Assembly (NCBI GenBank): GCA_021401465.1
Contig: JADDMT010000014.1
Location: forward strand, 124,001 to 188,000
Direction: 5' to 3'
Length of the DNA stretch: 64,000 bases
Origin: Teratosphaeria epicoccoides
Lineage: Eukaryota > Ascomycota > Dothideomycetes > Mycosphaerellales > Teratosphaeriaceae
The translations under genes were made by a program, and so were the position numbers. The notes beneath the pieces are model-generated. The model saw only the letters and a list, made by a program, of their open reading frames with translations. It had not been told where the DNA came from and searched no databases. Position 1 is the first letter of the stretch. Each line of letters opens with the position of its first letter. Below are positions 22,636 through 34,400 of this stretch, one piece after another.

Positions 22636-22995
22636 TAATATAGATGTATGTGCTATATGATATGAAAATATCTCGTAGTGTGACAGAGTAATCCGACCTT
22701 TTAGTAGGTACAAGACAGCGCTGCTTTCTGCTTATCGCAGAGGTAGCGCTAAGGGTGCTTATAACCCCCGACGCTCCTCAATTAGGGAAAGCATGTCTGA
22801 GCCTAACCCCGTAGGGGTACCGTAGGGTCAGCGACGTGGGGGCGTCCTACGTCGACAACTGATCCCACTCGGACGACATACGAGCTAACGTATGTACAAA
22901 GGACCCCCTTGCCATATGTGGCAGGGTCACTGCATGCTAAGGGCGGCTATTAGAACCCATGCGGTTCAAATGGTCTCCTAGTATTAACCGTATTA
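22636..22995 (-). repeat. 3' LTR of copy A (360 bp)
   Basis: It matches the other three LTRs. In element orientation it begins TAATACGG, a mutated form of the TGATACGG seen in two other LTRs, and ends CTATATTA, where CA would be expected before RIP. Confidence 0.9.
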
Positions 22996-23630
22996 CTGCC
23001 CCTCCTCCTATGAGGATGTCCCTAGCCTTACTAAGTGACGCACGCGGAACATATAGGGTACGGGATGTGGCACGCTTACACCGCGCAAGGGTAAATAGGT
23101 AGATAGCCTGCGCAACATGTGTCATGCGCACACCTTAACACCTTCGTAGCGAGTGCGGGGCGGAGGCTGCTAACTCGGGCGGGTTTCAATCTGTTACATG
23201 TTAGGCGGCTTCGTAACACCTTCGCTTTACATGCAGATCGAGATATCAGGAAACCACGAGTACGTACTTCGGTCAATCCTTGAAATTATAGGGCGAGCAT
23301 GCGCGCCGGCCTCGCCAAGTAGCTTGGCCGTCCCTATTTAGTCGTGACTGTGAAGAACATGTCGCAGAACCTCGGGGTAGTAGGAAAGTGCGCGGACACT
23401 CTGCGCGCGCCACTCGAAACGGCAGGAGCGCGCTCCTGGCGCGGGCCTCGCCACATTTCCATGCTAGTAGGCTAGCACGAGTGCGGTTAGCGCACATGCG
23501 TAACAGCCGCGTTATCCGTTATTGCATTATTCGGTCCCCTTGTAAGTTAACTAAAGGCAGGTGCTCTGCACATGTAGTTCGAGTTACTAGCTCAACGGTT
23601 GCAGTAGGCAACAGGGAGGCTGTTAGAGGG

Positions 23631-23637
23631 TATAAAA
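23631..23637 (+). promoter_or_regulatory. TATA box of the antisense gene, copy A
   Basis: TATAAAA stands about 157 bases before the antisense ATG at 23794, followed by a pyrimidine-rich leader. The same box is kept in copy B (38227-38233, minus strand). Confidence 0.55.
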
Positions 23638-23793
23638 ACCTCGTCGCTCCCTAAACTTTCCTGTTCTAAGACACTATCATTAACCTCCGCTCCTACTTCG
23701 CTTAGCTTGCGCCTCGCCGTGTCTGCAGGTCTGTACTAGAGCTCCTTCTTCTTTAATCAATTAATCAAGATTAATCAACCTGTCTTAGCTATA

Positions 23794-25290
23794 ATGGCTC
23801 ATGTGCTGCAGACTAAGTTCGACGCTACTCGCTCTGCCCGCGATCGTCGCTCGTGTCGACGATGCCTCGACAACCTTAGTAGCCAAGCTGCATACATCTC
23901 TCCTCCGCGTGTTAGTAAGGCGTCCCCTACCCGCGAGGTATGCGTGACTTGTACTAACCGAAGCGTAGCCGAGATCTGCGTTAGCGGGTTTAATGAGGGC
24001 AGTGTCTACTGTAATTGTGTCAACTACAATAGCAAGCATCAAAAATGCTAAGACCTCCCTGAAGAGGTGTACGGCGAGTACAACTAGCTCTGCCGTAACA
24101 TCGATGACTTCTAGAGTGCGCGCGACGAGGGGATTACTGAAGGCACTCCGACTATGAACAGGCTATAGGCCAAGTACCGCGAGGTACTCGCCTACCTGCT
24201 CGGCGCCCTCTCGTGCTTCACCGCGACTGCTAACCGTTCTTATAGCGGCGTTCGCTTCGACTCTCTGCTAACAGGCGAAAACGTTTGTCTAGGTCTAATC
24301 GCAGACTTAGTCTAGAAGATCTTGAAGATGCTAACCGTTAGGGTCGAGACCTTCGCCATAGTACGCATACAGTGCGGGTGCCCTCTAAGTATGAATGCTG
24401 ACTTTCTCCGCTAGGCTAACGTTAGCGTCGAGAAATATCCGACTAGCTGTCAGCGTTAGCAACTCGGGGCCCTTGCCTCTATTGACGATGACTTTAAGAC
24501 GCGGATAATCTGCAAGAAGGTCATTAAGCAATTCACCGCTCCTGCCGCTAAGGCTACGCCCTAGCGCCGTACCGAGAGGCAGCCTGCCTCTAAGCCGGTC
24601 CTGAGGACTAAGCCGTAAGTTACTTACTCGAATCCTGTCGCGTGCGTACAGCTAACACATTGTAGCGCCGCCGCCTACGCCGCCTCGACGCTACTGTCTA
24701 AGAAGAAGAAGAGGGCCAGGGCCGAAATTGAGGTCAGCGACGAGGAAGCCGAGCCTTCCCCGCTTGCGACCCGCACTACGTCCGTCAAGACGCTAAGGCA
24801 CAAGCCTCTAGGCCAGATCTTTGAGGATGAGGAGGATGACGACGTTCAGGATACCTTCGGTCCTGACGTGATCCCTTCGCGCCGTAGTGTCACCGCACTA
24901 GTTGCGCCTAAGGGAGACACTAAGTCCGATGATGTAGTCGACACTCGTGTCAAGAAGCGCAAGATGATCTCGAGGGCCGAGCGCGACAGCCGCAAGCGCG
25001 CTCGAGTCTCTTCGCCTTCTGATGCTAAGGATGAGGTAGTCGTCGCGACTAGGCGCGGTGAGGGTGTCGCTAGTTCTCTGGCTACTATAGGCTCCGAAGA
25101 CGAGCTCCCTCGCAACCTACTAAAGAAGAAGATGCCGGCCTCTCTTCGTGGCGTTGCTACCCCCGTTACTCATAGTCGCTTCGGGGTGTTTAGTAGACCC
25201 CGTGTAGGTAGGCAGTCCCTAGCGGACCGTAACAAGAAAGACTCTCCTGCTTCGGGTTCGGTCAGGAAGCCCCCGACTAGTAGTCGCTAA
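23794..25290 (+). pseudogene. Antisense, intron-containing gene inside copy A
   Basis: This gene lies opposite to gag-pol, between pol and the 3' LTR. Exon 1 (23794-24614) opens with MAHVLQTKFDATRSARDRRSCRRC and carries cysteine pairs (CRRC, CVTC, CNC, KC) that suggest a zinc-binding N-terminus. RIP stops begin at 24049. A textbook 51 base intron (24615-24665, GTAAGT donor, GCTAACAC branch, TGTAG acceptor) joins it to exon 2 (24666-25290). Exon 2 is almost fully open and rich in Lys/Arg/Ser/Asp-Glu (KKKKRARAEIEVSDEE, KKRKMISRAERDSRKRARVSS), as in a nuclear or nucleic-acid-binding tail. Intact length would be about 480 residues. I recognise no family. The gene is not part of a standard Ty3 element. 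Confidence 0.6.
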
Positions 25291-25431
25291 GCATTAGCTA
25301 CGAAGCTAATCCGAGCATGTCTCTTGTTCTTCTTAGGTTTATTCTAGGTGTGCCTTTAGGCATCAATGATGTATGAGTAGGGCGTTTGCTTCTCGTTGTC
25401 GCTTCGCGCGTCATGCGCTACATACATGTGT

Positions 25432-28400
25432 TAAGAATTCTGCTCTAGAACCCTCATCTTCCTACGAATCGACCTTCTTAAGCCCTGCTTACGCCTCCTC
25501 CGCTCTTCGAATTCACGAATAGCTTCTGGAGCGTTCTTGTAGTCTTCGGCCGGAACCCATTGTGTGTACTTAGGTAGGTATCCTTTCTACTTTACTAGAT
25601 AGTGCGTTACGCCCTTACGCCGCATACTGTCCTTAATACCCTCGACTTCCTACTCTTCGTTCTCTTCTGCTACTAGCATTAGGTCCGCAGGCTCTTCGCC
25701 CTCGCGCTATACCCATGGTTCGAGTAGAGATACGTAGAAGACGTCATGCACACGATACGACGATGGCAACGATAGCCGGTATGCCTGCGAGCCTATCGCG
25801 TCGCGTATCCGGAAGGGTCCGACGAACCTTGGCGTCATCTTCTTGCTCGGAAGTTTTAGCTTGAGATTCTTCGTCAATAGCAATACCTTCGTACTAACTG
25901 CGTACTGCATCGGTTTAGCACGGGTGTTATTATGTTTAATCTGGGATTCTGAGGCCTTTTTCTAGTGTTCTATTAGCACCGAATGTACCTCGCGTATACG
26001 CCGCGCTAATTCCGCGGCGGCTGGCACCCTCTCCTCAGAAGACTCGTCCCGAGGCGGTTCTAGGTGTATTTCCAGATCAAAGCTATAGAGAATCTGAAAT
26101 GGCGACATGCGCATAGTAGCATGCACGCTGTTATTGACTGCAAATTCCGCCATAGGAATTGCGTCAGCCTAGGCATCCTGGTTCTTAGCGTAGTAGCACC
26201 GAAGGTACTACTTAAGAGTCTGCTTCATACGTTTAGTCTGACTATTAGTCTATGGATAGAATGCTGTACTTAGGCGGTACTTGACACGCGCTTTAAACAC
26301 AAATTCTTGCTAGTATTCACTGGTAAAGACAGAACCTCGATCTAATAGGATACTTCGGGGGACACTAAAGCGCCATACGACTTCGTCGCGAAGTAGCCGC
26401 GCAAGCTCGCCGCTTGTGCACTTTTTCGTATATAGGATGAAGATATTTATCTTCGAGTATCGGTCGACTACTACAAGGACAGCATCAACCACATCGCCTT
26501 TCTACTTTGCTAGCGGCAAATCGGTAATGAAATCCATGGTCAAGTCTTGCTATAGTCTCTCTGGCAGTAGGAGCGCCTAAGCATCGCTGTAGGGGCGATA
26601 GCGCCGAGATTTGCTAATCTAGCATGTCTAGCAGGATTTGACATAGTCAGAGACATCCTGTTCTAGCGTAGGCTACTAGTATTTGCGTCCGAGAAGTGCG
26701 TTCGTCTTCTCTACGCTAAAATGGCCCGCGAGTTCATTGTCATGATAAATACGGAGGAGCTGCGAACAGAGTGCGCGGTCGGCGGGTACGTAGAGCCTAT
26801 TGTCAAAGTACTACAAGTTGCCTGACTTAGTCTAGTACTTCAGACCGCCTGCGGTGTCCTGGAGGGCTACACCCTCATTAATTAACTCCAGTTCTCGCTC
26901 TTGCAACCGCTAAATAAGTCTCGAGACTTCTTCAAAGGGTTCTTCAGACATCGCATGCTCACCGCATGTAAGCCGGTTAACTACTACATGGATCGAGCTA
27001 GACACAGTTGCCACAACTGCTAGATAGGAGGGTTCGTCACTAGCGGAGGCTGTGAGGCCCCATTAGACCTGTAGTCGACCTACAAGAGGAGCTAACGACG
27101 GATCGCCGCCCTAAACTACAAGCTTCGTTTGCAGCGTAGGGAGAAGCTGTCAGTCACCCTCTTCCCTAGTGTCGTAGTCTAGTCGTCGCGAAGGACTGTC
27201 GGCCGGATTCGTCTTTCCGGAACGATGCTAGATAACGAAGTCAAAGCTAGCGAGGAAAGTCGCCTACCTTGCTTGCCGACTACTTAGCTGCTTCACGCCC
27301 ATAAAGCCGCGAAGGTTGTTATAGTCGGTAAGCACCTTAATAGGGTGCGCTGCGCCTTCGAGGTAGTGTCAGTACTCCTTGAAGCTGTCAACAATAGCCA
27401 AAAGCTCTTAGTCGTGAGTCTCGTAGTTAAGCTTAGCGCCCTGCATCTTCCGCGACTAGAAGGTAATCAGGTACTATCGCGCACTGCCTTCGTGCGACTA
27501 GAGCTGCGATATAATTGCGGCTATTGCGAATTTTGAAGCATCGGTCTCTATCCGGATCTTCGTAGCGAGGTCAAAGTGCCGAAGTATAGGCGCAGTTTAA
27601 AAAGCTACTTTAAGTTCAGAGAAGGCCTTACTCTAAGCCTCCTCCTAAGGCACTTTCCCTAGCTTTTTTCCTCGAACCGCGCCCTTTGCGAGGGCCGTGA
27701 GGGGAGCCACGATCTTCGAGTAAGATCGTATGAATCTGCGGTAGAAGTTAGTGAATCCTAGGAATACCTGCACTTCTTAGAGGGTAGTCGGCCGCAGCTA
27801 CTCCGCGATTACGGACACCCTTCAGTCATCCATGATGACTCCTTCCGTGGAGACGATGTATCCGAGAAACTCAATCCTATCTGTCAGGAATGAGCACTTC
27901 TTTAGGTTCGCGTACAGAGCGAACTTGCGGAGCTGTTTAAGCACTATACTTAGATGCCGAATATGCTCCTCCTTCGAGTCGGAATAGACTAGTATATCGT
28001 CCAAATATACTACGTAGCAGGTGTCAACGAGGCCGGCTAGGGCCCGGTTAATATACGCTTAGAACGTCGCTAGTGCGTTAGTCAAGCTAAACGGCATCAC
28101 TATATACTCGAAGTGTCTGTACCGCGTTCGGAATGTAGTCTTCTACTCGTCGCCCTTTCGGATCGGTATCTAGTAGTAGGCGTCCTTCAAGTCGATAGAC
28201 GAGAAGATGGCGGCGCGACTAAGGCGGTCAAGCGTCTCGCTAATAAGTAGTAGGGGGCAGCGGTTCTTCTAGGTTACCGCGTTAAGGCCCCTATAGTTAA
28301 CGTATAGGCGGAGCGTGTTGTCCTTCTTTAGGACGAACATAACTAACGCTCTAGCCTCGCTGTCGCTTCGTCGGATCCACGCGTTCCTTTGCGCCTTGTA

Positions 28401-30395
28401 GAGGTAGTCTCGAAGTGTCTCGAGCTACGACTCCGACATAGGGTACAGAGGTCGATGCGGAGGGTTGTAACCCTCCTTAAGGTTAATCGCATGTTCCGCG
28501 TCTAGGGCCCGGGCATGGGCCGCAGCCTCTGCGTCGAAAATATCGGCGTATTCCTCTAACTTAGGCGGAAGGGTAACGTCTTCCTTGACGTTCTGTATGC
28601 GGACCGCATACACGCATTAGACCTTCTTCATGTCCTTGTAGAAGCTGTGTGTGTCACGCATCCGTACCGCAGGAACTTCGCCTATGGAGCCGTAGAACTA
28701 GTTGTTAGTAGCTCCATCAACAACGACTCCCTGCTTGTGGCGCTAAGGGCGGCCGAGCAGGAGCTCCTCATTAGGAACGTCTTTGGCGTAGAAGACTTTG
28801 TTAGTCTCGCGCACTTCTCCCGAGGAGTCCGCGAGTTAGAGGCGTACGTTGTACGCGCCTCGAGCCGCTGCGCCTTCGCCCTGAAAAGACTTCATGGTAG
28901 GCAGCAGGGCTCCTAGGATCGGCTTCAAACCGAGCCGTACGATTACCCTCTAGGGTATTACGTTGACCTCCGCAAGGTCATCTAACATACAGTCTACTAG
29001 CTCGAGCGAGCCATTAACTCGGACCGCGCCAGATAGGCGCCGCGCAGGCCACGAGTCTACACTATCGGTGACAGACAGCTTGGATACCCGCGGTAGCCAT
29101 TCGGTTGTCTCGGGCTTGTCCTTCTTTCGCCTCCCCTCTAGGGAGGTTTCGGACACCTTGCTTACCTTCTTCCTATTACTTCGTTTAGGACAGCGAGCCG
29201 CCTAGTAGTCCCTCGCTCTACAGATGTGGCAGCTACTCGGAGGCTTCTCGCCACCGTCTTTTGGCTCGGAGGGCTTGCTCCTCCAGAATGAACTACCGCG
29301 TTAGACGTGGCCCCTAGGGCGCTTGTAATAGCGGCCCTTCGGGGGGTCCTCGGGGCTTAGACGCTTATTGTCCTTACCGCCCGATTTCCTATTTCGCTTC
29401 AAGGTGATTTCCATACGTGTCGCAAGGGACACGAGGTCTTGCCGAGTTGTCGGAAGTTCATAAAAAGTCATGATCGTGTTCCGAAGATTGTCATCGAGTT
29501 TGACGAGCAAGTACCGCACGCGTTGCGTCTCGGTATAGGGTAGCATCTGTCTCTCGAGCGTGGCGAGGTAGGTTGCGAAGCTAGAGGTTGTTTGTCCCTT
29601 CCCCTGCTTAGCCTTCTCGTACTCGACAGACACGGTAAGGGCGCGATTCCCCGGATCCTCGACCTGGTCGACACAGAACTAGCGAAAGTCCGCCCACGTA
29701 TACGTTCTGTCGTGGACCCGCATAAGGTCATACTACTCATGCTAATTGTTGCGAGGTTCCTTATCCTCTTCGAGCCACATCACACTAAAGGCGACTCGTT
29801 CGCCCTCTGTGGAATATCCGCGTAGGTTAAGCACGAAAACTGCCTCACATGCCTGCAAGAAAGTTCGAGCCTCCTTCAAGGTGTCTCCCTTGAACGGCTT
29901 CGGGTTGCGTGCGTTACGACTACCTCCCAGTTAGCCTACTATGGCCCCGAATTTAGGCACCAAGTTCGCGGGCACACGCGGAGGGTCTGCGCCTCCTAGT
30001 AAGTTGTCTTCGCGGGTCCCTGGCGTGAAATCTCGCTGGATTTCTTCGTCCGCTAGTTCGTTAGTACTGCTTATGGCGACGTCTTTGTCGTCCTCGCCAT
30101 TGTCGCTGCTAGGAGCGGTGCGGCTCCGGCTCTAGTTCGCAAGGCGGTTCGCGACCTAATCGACAATCATGGCTACGAGGGCCGGGTCGATAGTCGGGGT
30201 TAGCTGCAGTCCCTATGCGGGGGGTCTATTGCCTAGTCCGCCGCGTAATTGTCCTCTAGCGGAACCGTCGCTCGATGTAGTGTCGCTCGCAGCGGGTACT
30301 TCTGCGGGCTAGTTACTCAGGCCAGCTTCGCCATCGCGGGCGCTCGGGATAGCGCTCGCTACGCGTTAGTTGCGAGTTCGTGGTGCTCTAGACAT
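25432..30395 (-). pseudogene. gag-pol polyprotein of copy A, RIP-stopped
   Basis: The frame mirrors copy B and would encode one fused gag-pol of about 1654 residues. Surviving open pieces include gag (29301-29633), protease region (28950-29156, with LDDLAEVNVIP), reverse transcriptase (27822-28004, starting at the catalytic DD, MDDILVYS), integrase (26310-26492 and 25962-26153) and the region before the chromodomain (25707-25910). The gag zinc knuckle (29220-29262) reads Cys-x2-Cys-x4-Tyr-x4-Cys, with Tyr where His is expected. Stops are mostly TAG. No frameshift between gag and pol is needed. This copy cannot make full-length protein. Confidence 0.85.
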
Positions 30396-30444
30396 ATCGT
30401 AGTATTCTCTGCTAGACTGCAAAGCAGGGGGGAGAAAGCAGAAC

Positions 30445-30804
30445 TAATATAGATGTATGTGCTATATGATATGAAAATATCTCGCAGTGTGACAGAGTAA
30501 TCCGACCTTTTAGTAGGTACAAGACAGCGCTGCTTTCTGCTTATCGCAGAGGTGGCGCTAAGGGTGCTTATAACCCCCGACGCTCCTTAATTAGGGAAAG
30601 CATGTCCGAGCCTAACCCCGTAGGGGTACCGTAGGGTCAGCGACGTGGGGGCGTCCTACGTCGACAACTGATCCTACTCGGACGACATACGAGCCAACGT
30701 ATGTACGAAGGACCCCCTTGCCATATGTGGCAGGGTCACTGCATGCCAAGGGCGGCCATTAGAACCCATGCGGTTCAAATGGTCCCCTAGTATTAACCGT
30801 ATCA
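30445..30804 (-). repeat. 5' LTR of copy A (360 bp)
   Basis: In element orientation it begins TGATACGG and ends CTATATTA. It is bordered outside by ATAAC and inside by the leader GTTCTGCTTTCTCC shared with copy B. Confidence 0.92.
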
Positions 30805-31059
30805 ATAACATAGCTATTAGATAGCTTTGACAATATGTAGCTTATAAGACTATTAGTACGCTCCTTATTAAATCGAACAAGACTGCTACTACTCTGTGTC
30901 TTTCGCCTGCTAATTAATAGGTCCCCTGTAACACTGTTTTTTAATTGATTTAATTACTACCTCTTTACTTAGTATTATTAAGCTATTATAGCAGAGCTAG
31001 TACATCTGTAGCGTATTAGAGACTAGATAATAGCTTGTCTAGTATTAGGAATACCCTAC
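30805..31059. other. 255 bp spacer between the two retrotransposons
   Basis: It contains the right ATAAC duplication (30805-30809), about 245 bases of the older DNA transposon, and the left CCTAC duplication (31055-31059). AT-rich, no gene. Confidence 0.85.
31055..31059. repeat. Target-site duplication CCTAC, left copy
   Basis: Identical to 39229-39233 just beyond the right LTR of copy B. Confidence 0.9.
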
Positions 31060-31419
31060 TAATACGGTTGATACTAGGGGGCTATTAGAACCGCATGGGT
31101 TCTAATAGCCGCCCTTGGCATGCAGTAACCCTACTACATATAGCAAGGGGGTCCTTCGTACATACGTTAGCTCGTATGTCGTCCGAGTAGGATCAGTTGT
31201 CGACGTAGGACGCCCCTATGTCACTGACCCTACAGTACCCCTACGGGGTTAGGCTCAGACATGCTTTCCCTAATTAAGGAGCGTTAGGGGTTATAAGCAC
31301 CCTTAGCGCTACCTCTGCGATAAGCAGAAAGCAGCGCTATCTTGTACCTACTAAAAGGTCGGATTACTCTGTCACACTGCGAGATATTTTCATATCATAT
31401 AGCATATACATCTATATTA
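31060..31419 (+). repeat. 5' LTR of copy B (360 bp)
   Basis: Begins TAATACGG (RIP form of TGATACGG) and ends CTATATTA. It is followed by the common leader GTTCTGCTTTCTCC. Confidence 0.9.
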
Positions 31420-31468
31420 GTTCTGCTTTCTCCCCCCTGCTTTGCAGTCTAGCAGAGAATACTACGAT

Positions 31469-34400
31469 ATGTCTAGAGTACTACGAAATCGCAACTAACG
31501 CGCAGCGAGCGCCATCCCGAGCGCCTATGACGGCGAAGCTAGCCCGAGTAACTAGCCCGCAGGAGTACCCGCTGCGAGCGACACCGCATCGAGCGACGGT
31601 TCCGCTAGAGGCTAATTACGCGGCGGACTAGGCAATAGACCCCCTGCATAGGGACTGTAACTAACCCCGACTATCGACCCGGCCCTTGTAGCTATGATTG
31701 TCGATTAGGTCGCGAACCGCCTTGCGAACTAGAGCCGGAGCCGCACCGCTCCTAGTAGCGACAACGGCGAGGACGACAAAGACGCCGCCATGAGCGGTAC
31801 TAACAAACTAGCAGACGAAGAAATCTAGCGAGATTTCACGCTAGGGACCCGCGAAGACAACTTACTAGGAGGCACAGACCCTCCGCGTGTGCCTGCGAAC
31901 CTAGTGCCTAAATTCGGGGCTATAGTAGGCTAACTAGGAGGTAGTCGTAACGCACGCAACCCGAAGCCGTTTAAGGGAGACACCTTGAAGGAGGCGCGAA
32001 CTTTCTTGCAGGCGTGTAAGGCAGTTTTCGTGCTTAACCTACGCGGATATTCTACAGAGGGCGAACGAGTCGCCTTTAGTGTAATGTAGCTCGAAGAGGA
32101 TAAGGAACCTCGCAACAATTAGCATGAGCGGTATGACCTTATGCGGGTCTATGACAGAACGTATACATAGGCGGACTTTCGCTAGTTCTGTGTCGACCAG
32201 GTTGAGGATCTAGGGAATCGCGCCCTTACTATGTCTGTCGAGTACAAGAAGGCCAAGTAGGGGAAGGGACAAACAACCTCTAGCTTCGCAACCTATCTCG
32301 CCACACTCGAGAGACAGATGCTACCCTATACCGAGACGTAACGCGTGCGGCACTTGCTCGTCAAACTTGATGACAATCTTCGGAACATAATCATGACTTT
32401 TCATGAACTTCTGACGACTCGGCAAGACCTCGTGTCCCTTACGACACGTATGGAAATCACCTTGAAGCGAAATGGAAAATCGGGCAGTAAGGACAATAAG
32501 CGTCTAAGCCCTGAGGACCTACTAAAGGGCCGCTATCACAAGCGCCCTAGGGGCTACGTCTAACGCGGTAGTTCATTCTAGAGGAGCAAGCCCTCCGAGC
32601 TAAAAGACAGTAGCGAGAAGCCTCCGAGTAGCTGCTACATCTGTGGAGCGAGGGACTACTAGGCGGCTTGCTATCCTAAACGAAGTGATAGGAAGAAGGT
32701 AAGCAAGGTATCTGAAACCTCCCTAGAGGGGAGGCGAAAGAAGGACAAGCCTAAGACAACCGAATGGCTACCGCAGGTATCTAAGCTGTCTGTTACTAGT
32801 AGTGTAGACTCGTGGCCTACCTAGCGCCTATCCGGTGCGGTCCGAGTTAACGGCTCGCTCGAGCTAGTAGACTGTATGTTAGATGACCTTGCGGAGGTTA
32901 ACGTGATACCCTAGAGGGTAATCGTACGGCTCGGTTTGAAGCCGATCCTAGGAGCCCTGCTACCTACTATGAAGTCCTTTTAGGGCGAAGGCGTAGCGGC
33001 TCGAGGCGCGTATAACGTGCGCCTCTAACTCGCGGACTCCTTAGGAGAAGTGCGCGAGACTAACGAAGTCTTCTACGCCGAAGACGTTCCTGATGAGGAG
33101 CTCCTGCTCGGCCGCCCTTGGCGCTACAAGCAGGGAGTCGTTGTTAATAGAGCTACTGACAACTAGTTCTACAGCTCTATAGGCGAAGTTCCTGCAGTGC
33201 GGATGCATGACGCACGTAGCTTCTATAGGGACATGAAGAAGGTCTAATGCGTTTATATAGTCCGCATACAGAACGTCAAGGAGGACGTTACCCTTCCGCC
33301 TAAGTTAGAGGAATACGCCGATATTTTTGACGTAGAGGCTGCGGCCTATGCCTAGGCCCTAGACGCGGAACATGCGATTAACCTTAAGGAGGGCTACAAC
33401 CCTCCGCATCGACCTCTGTACCCTATGTCGGAATTGCAGCTCGAAACACTTCGAGACTATCTCTACAAGGCGCAAAGGAACGCGTGGATCCGACGAAGCG
33501 ACAGCGAGGCTAGAGCGTTAGTTATGTTCGTCCTAAAGAAGGACAACACGCTCCGCCTATGCGTTAACTATAGGGGCCTTAACGCGGTAACCTAGAAGAA
33601 CCGCTGCCCCCTACTACTTATTAGCGAGACGCTTGACCGCCTTAGTCGCGCCGCCATCTTCTTGTCTATCGACTTGAAGGACGCCTACTACCAGATACCG
33701 ATCTGAAAGGGCGACGAGTAGAAGACTACATTCTGAATGTAGTACGGATACTTCGAGTATATAGTGATGCTGTTTGGCTTGACTAACACACTAGCAACGT
33801 TCTAAGCGTATATTAACCGGGCCCTAGCCGGCCTCGTTGACACCTGCTACGTAGTATATTTAGACGATATACTAGTCTATTCTAACTCGAAGGAGGAGCA
33901 TATTCGGCATCTAAGTATAGTGCTCGAACGGCTCCGCAAGTTCGCTCTATACGCGAACCTAAAGAAGTGCTTATTCCTGACGGATAGGATTGAGTTTCTC
34001 GGATACATCGTCTCTATAGAAGGAGTCATTATAGATGACTAAAGGGTGTCCGTAATCGCGGAGTAGCCGCGGCCGACTACTCTCCGAGAAGTACAGGTGT
34101 TCCTAGGATTTACTAACTTCTATCGCAGATTCATACGATCTTACTCGAAGATCGTGGCTCCTCTCACGGCCCTCGCAAAGGGCGCGGTTCGAGGAAAAAA
34201 GCTAGGGAAAGTGCCTTAGGAGGAGGCTTAGAGCAAGGCCTTCTCTAAACTTAAAGCAGCTTTTCAAACTACGCCTATACTTCGGCACTTTGACCCCGCT
34301 ACGAAGATCTAGATAGAGACCAATACTTCAAAATTCGCAATAGCCGCAATTATATCGTAGCTCTAGTCGCACGAAGGCAGTGCGCGATAGTACCTGATTG

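Larger units (their letters stand above)
22636..30804 (-). mobile_element. Ty3/gypsy chromovirus copy A, complete, RIP-mutated, 8169 bp
   Basis: The element is bounded by 360 bp LTRs and the ATAAC duplication. In element orientation (minus strand) the order is 5' LTR (30804-30445), gag-pol (30395-25432), antisense gene (23794-25290 on plus), polypurine tract and 3' LTR (22995-22636). Domain order protease, reverse transcriptase, RNase H, integrase, chromodomain places it in the chromoviruses. Length equals copy B to the base, so the two differ by substitutions rather than indels. Numerous CAG/TGG to TAG changes silence it. This copy keeps longer open stretches than B; for example, the RNase H Asp is still Asp here. 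Confidence 0.92.

Noticed and set aside
22838..23276. Short frames between the 3' LTR and the antisense gene of copy A
   Set aside because: No motif and no counterpart frame in copy B; probably untranslated element sequence.
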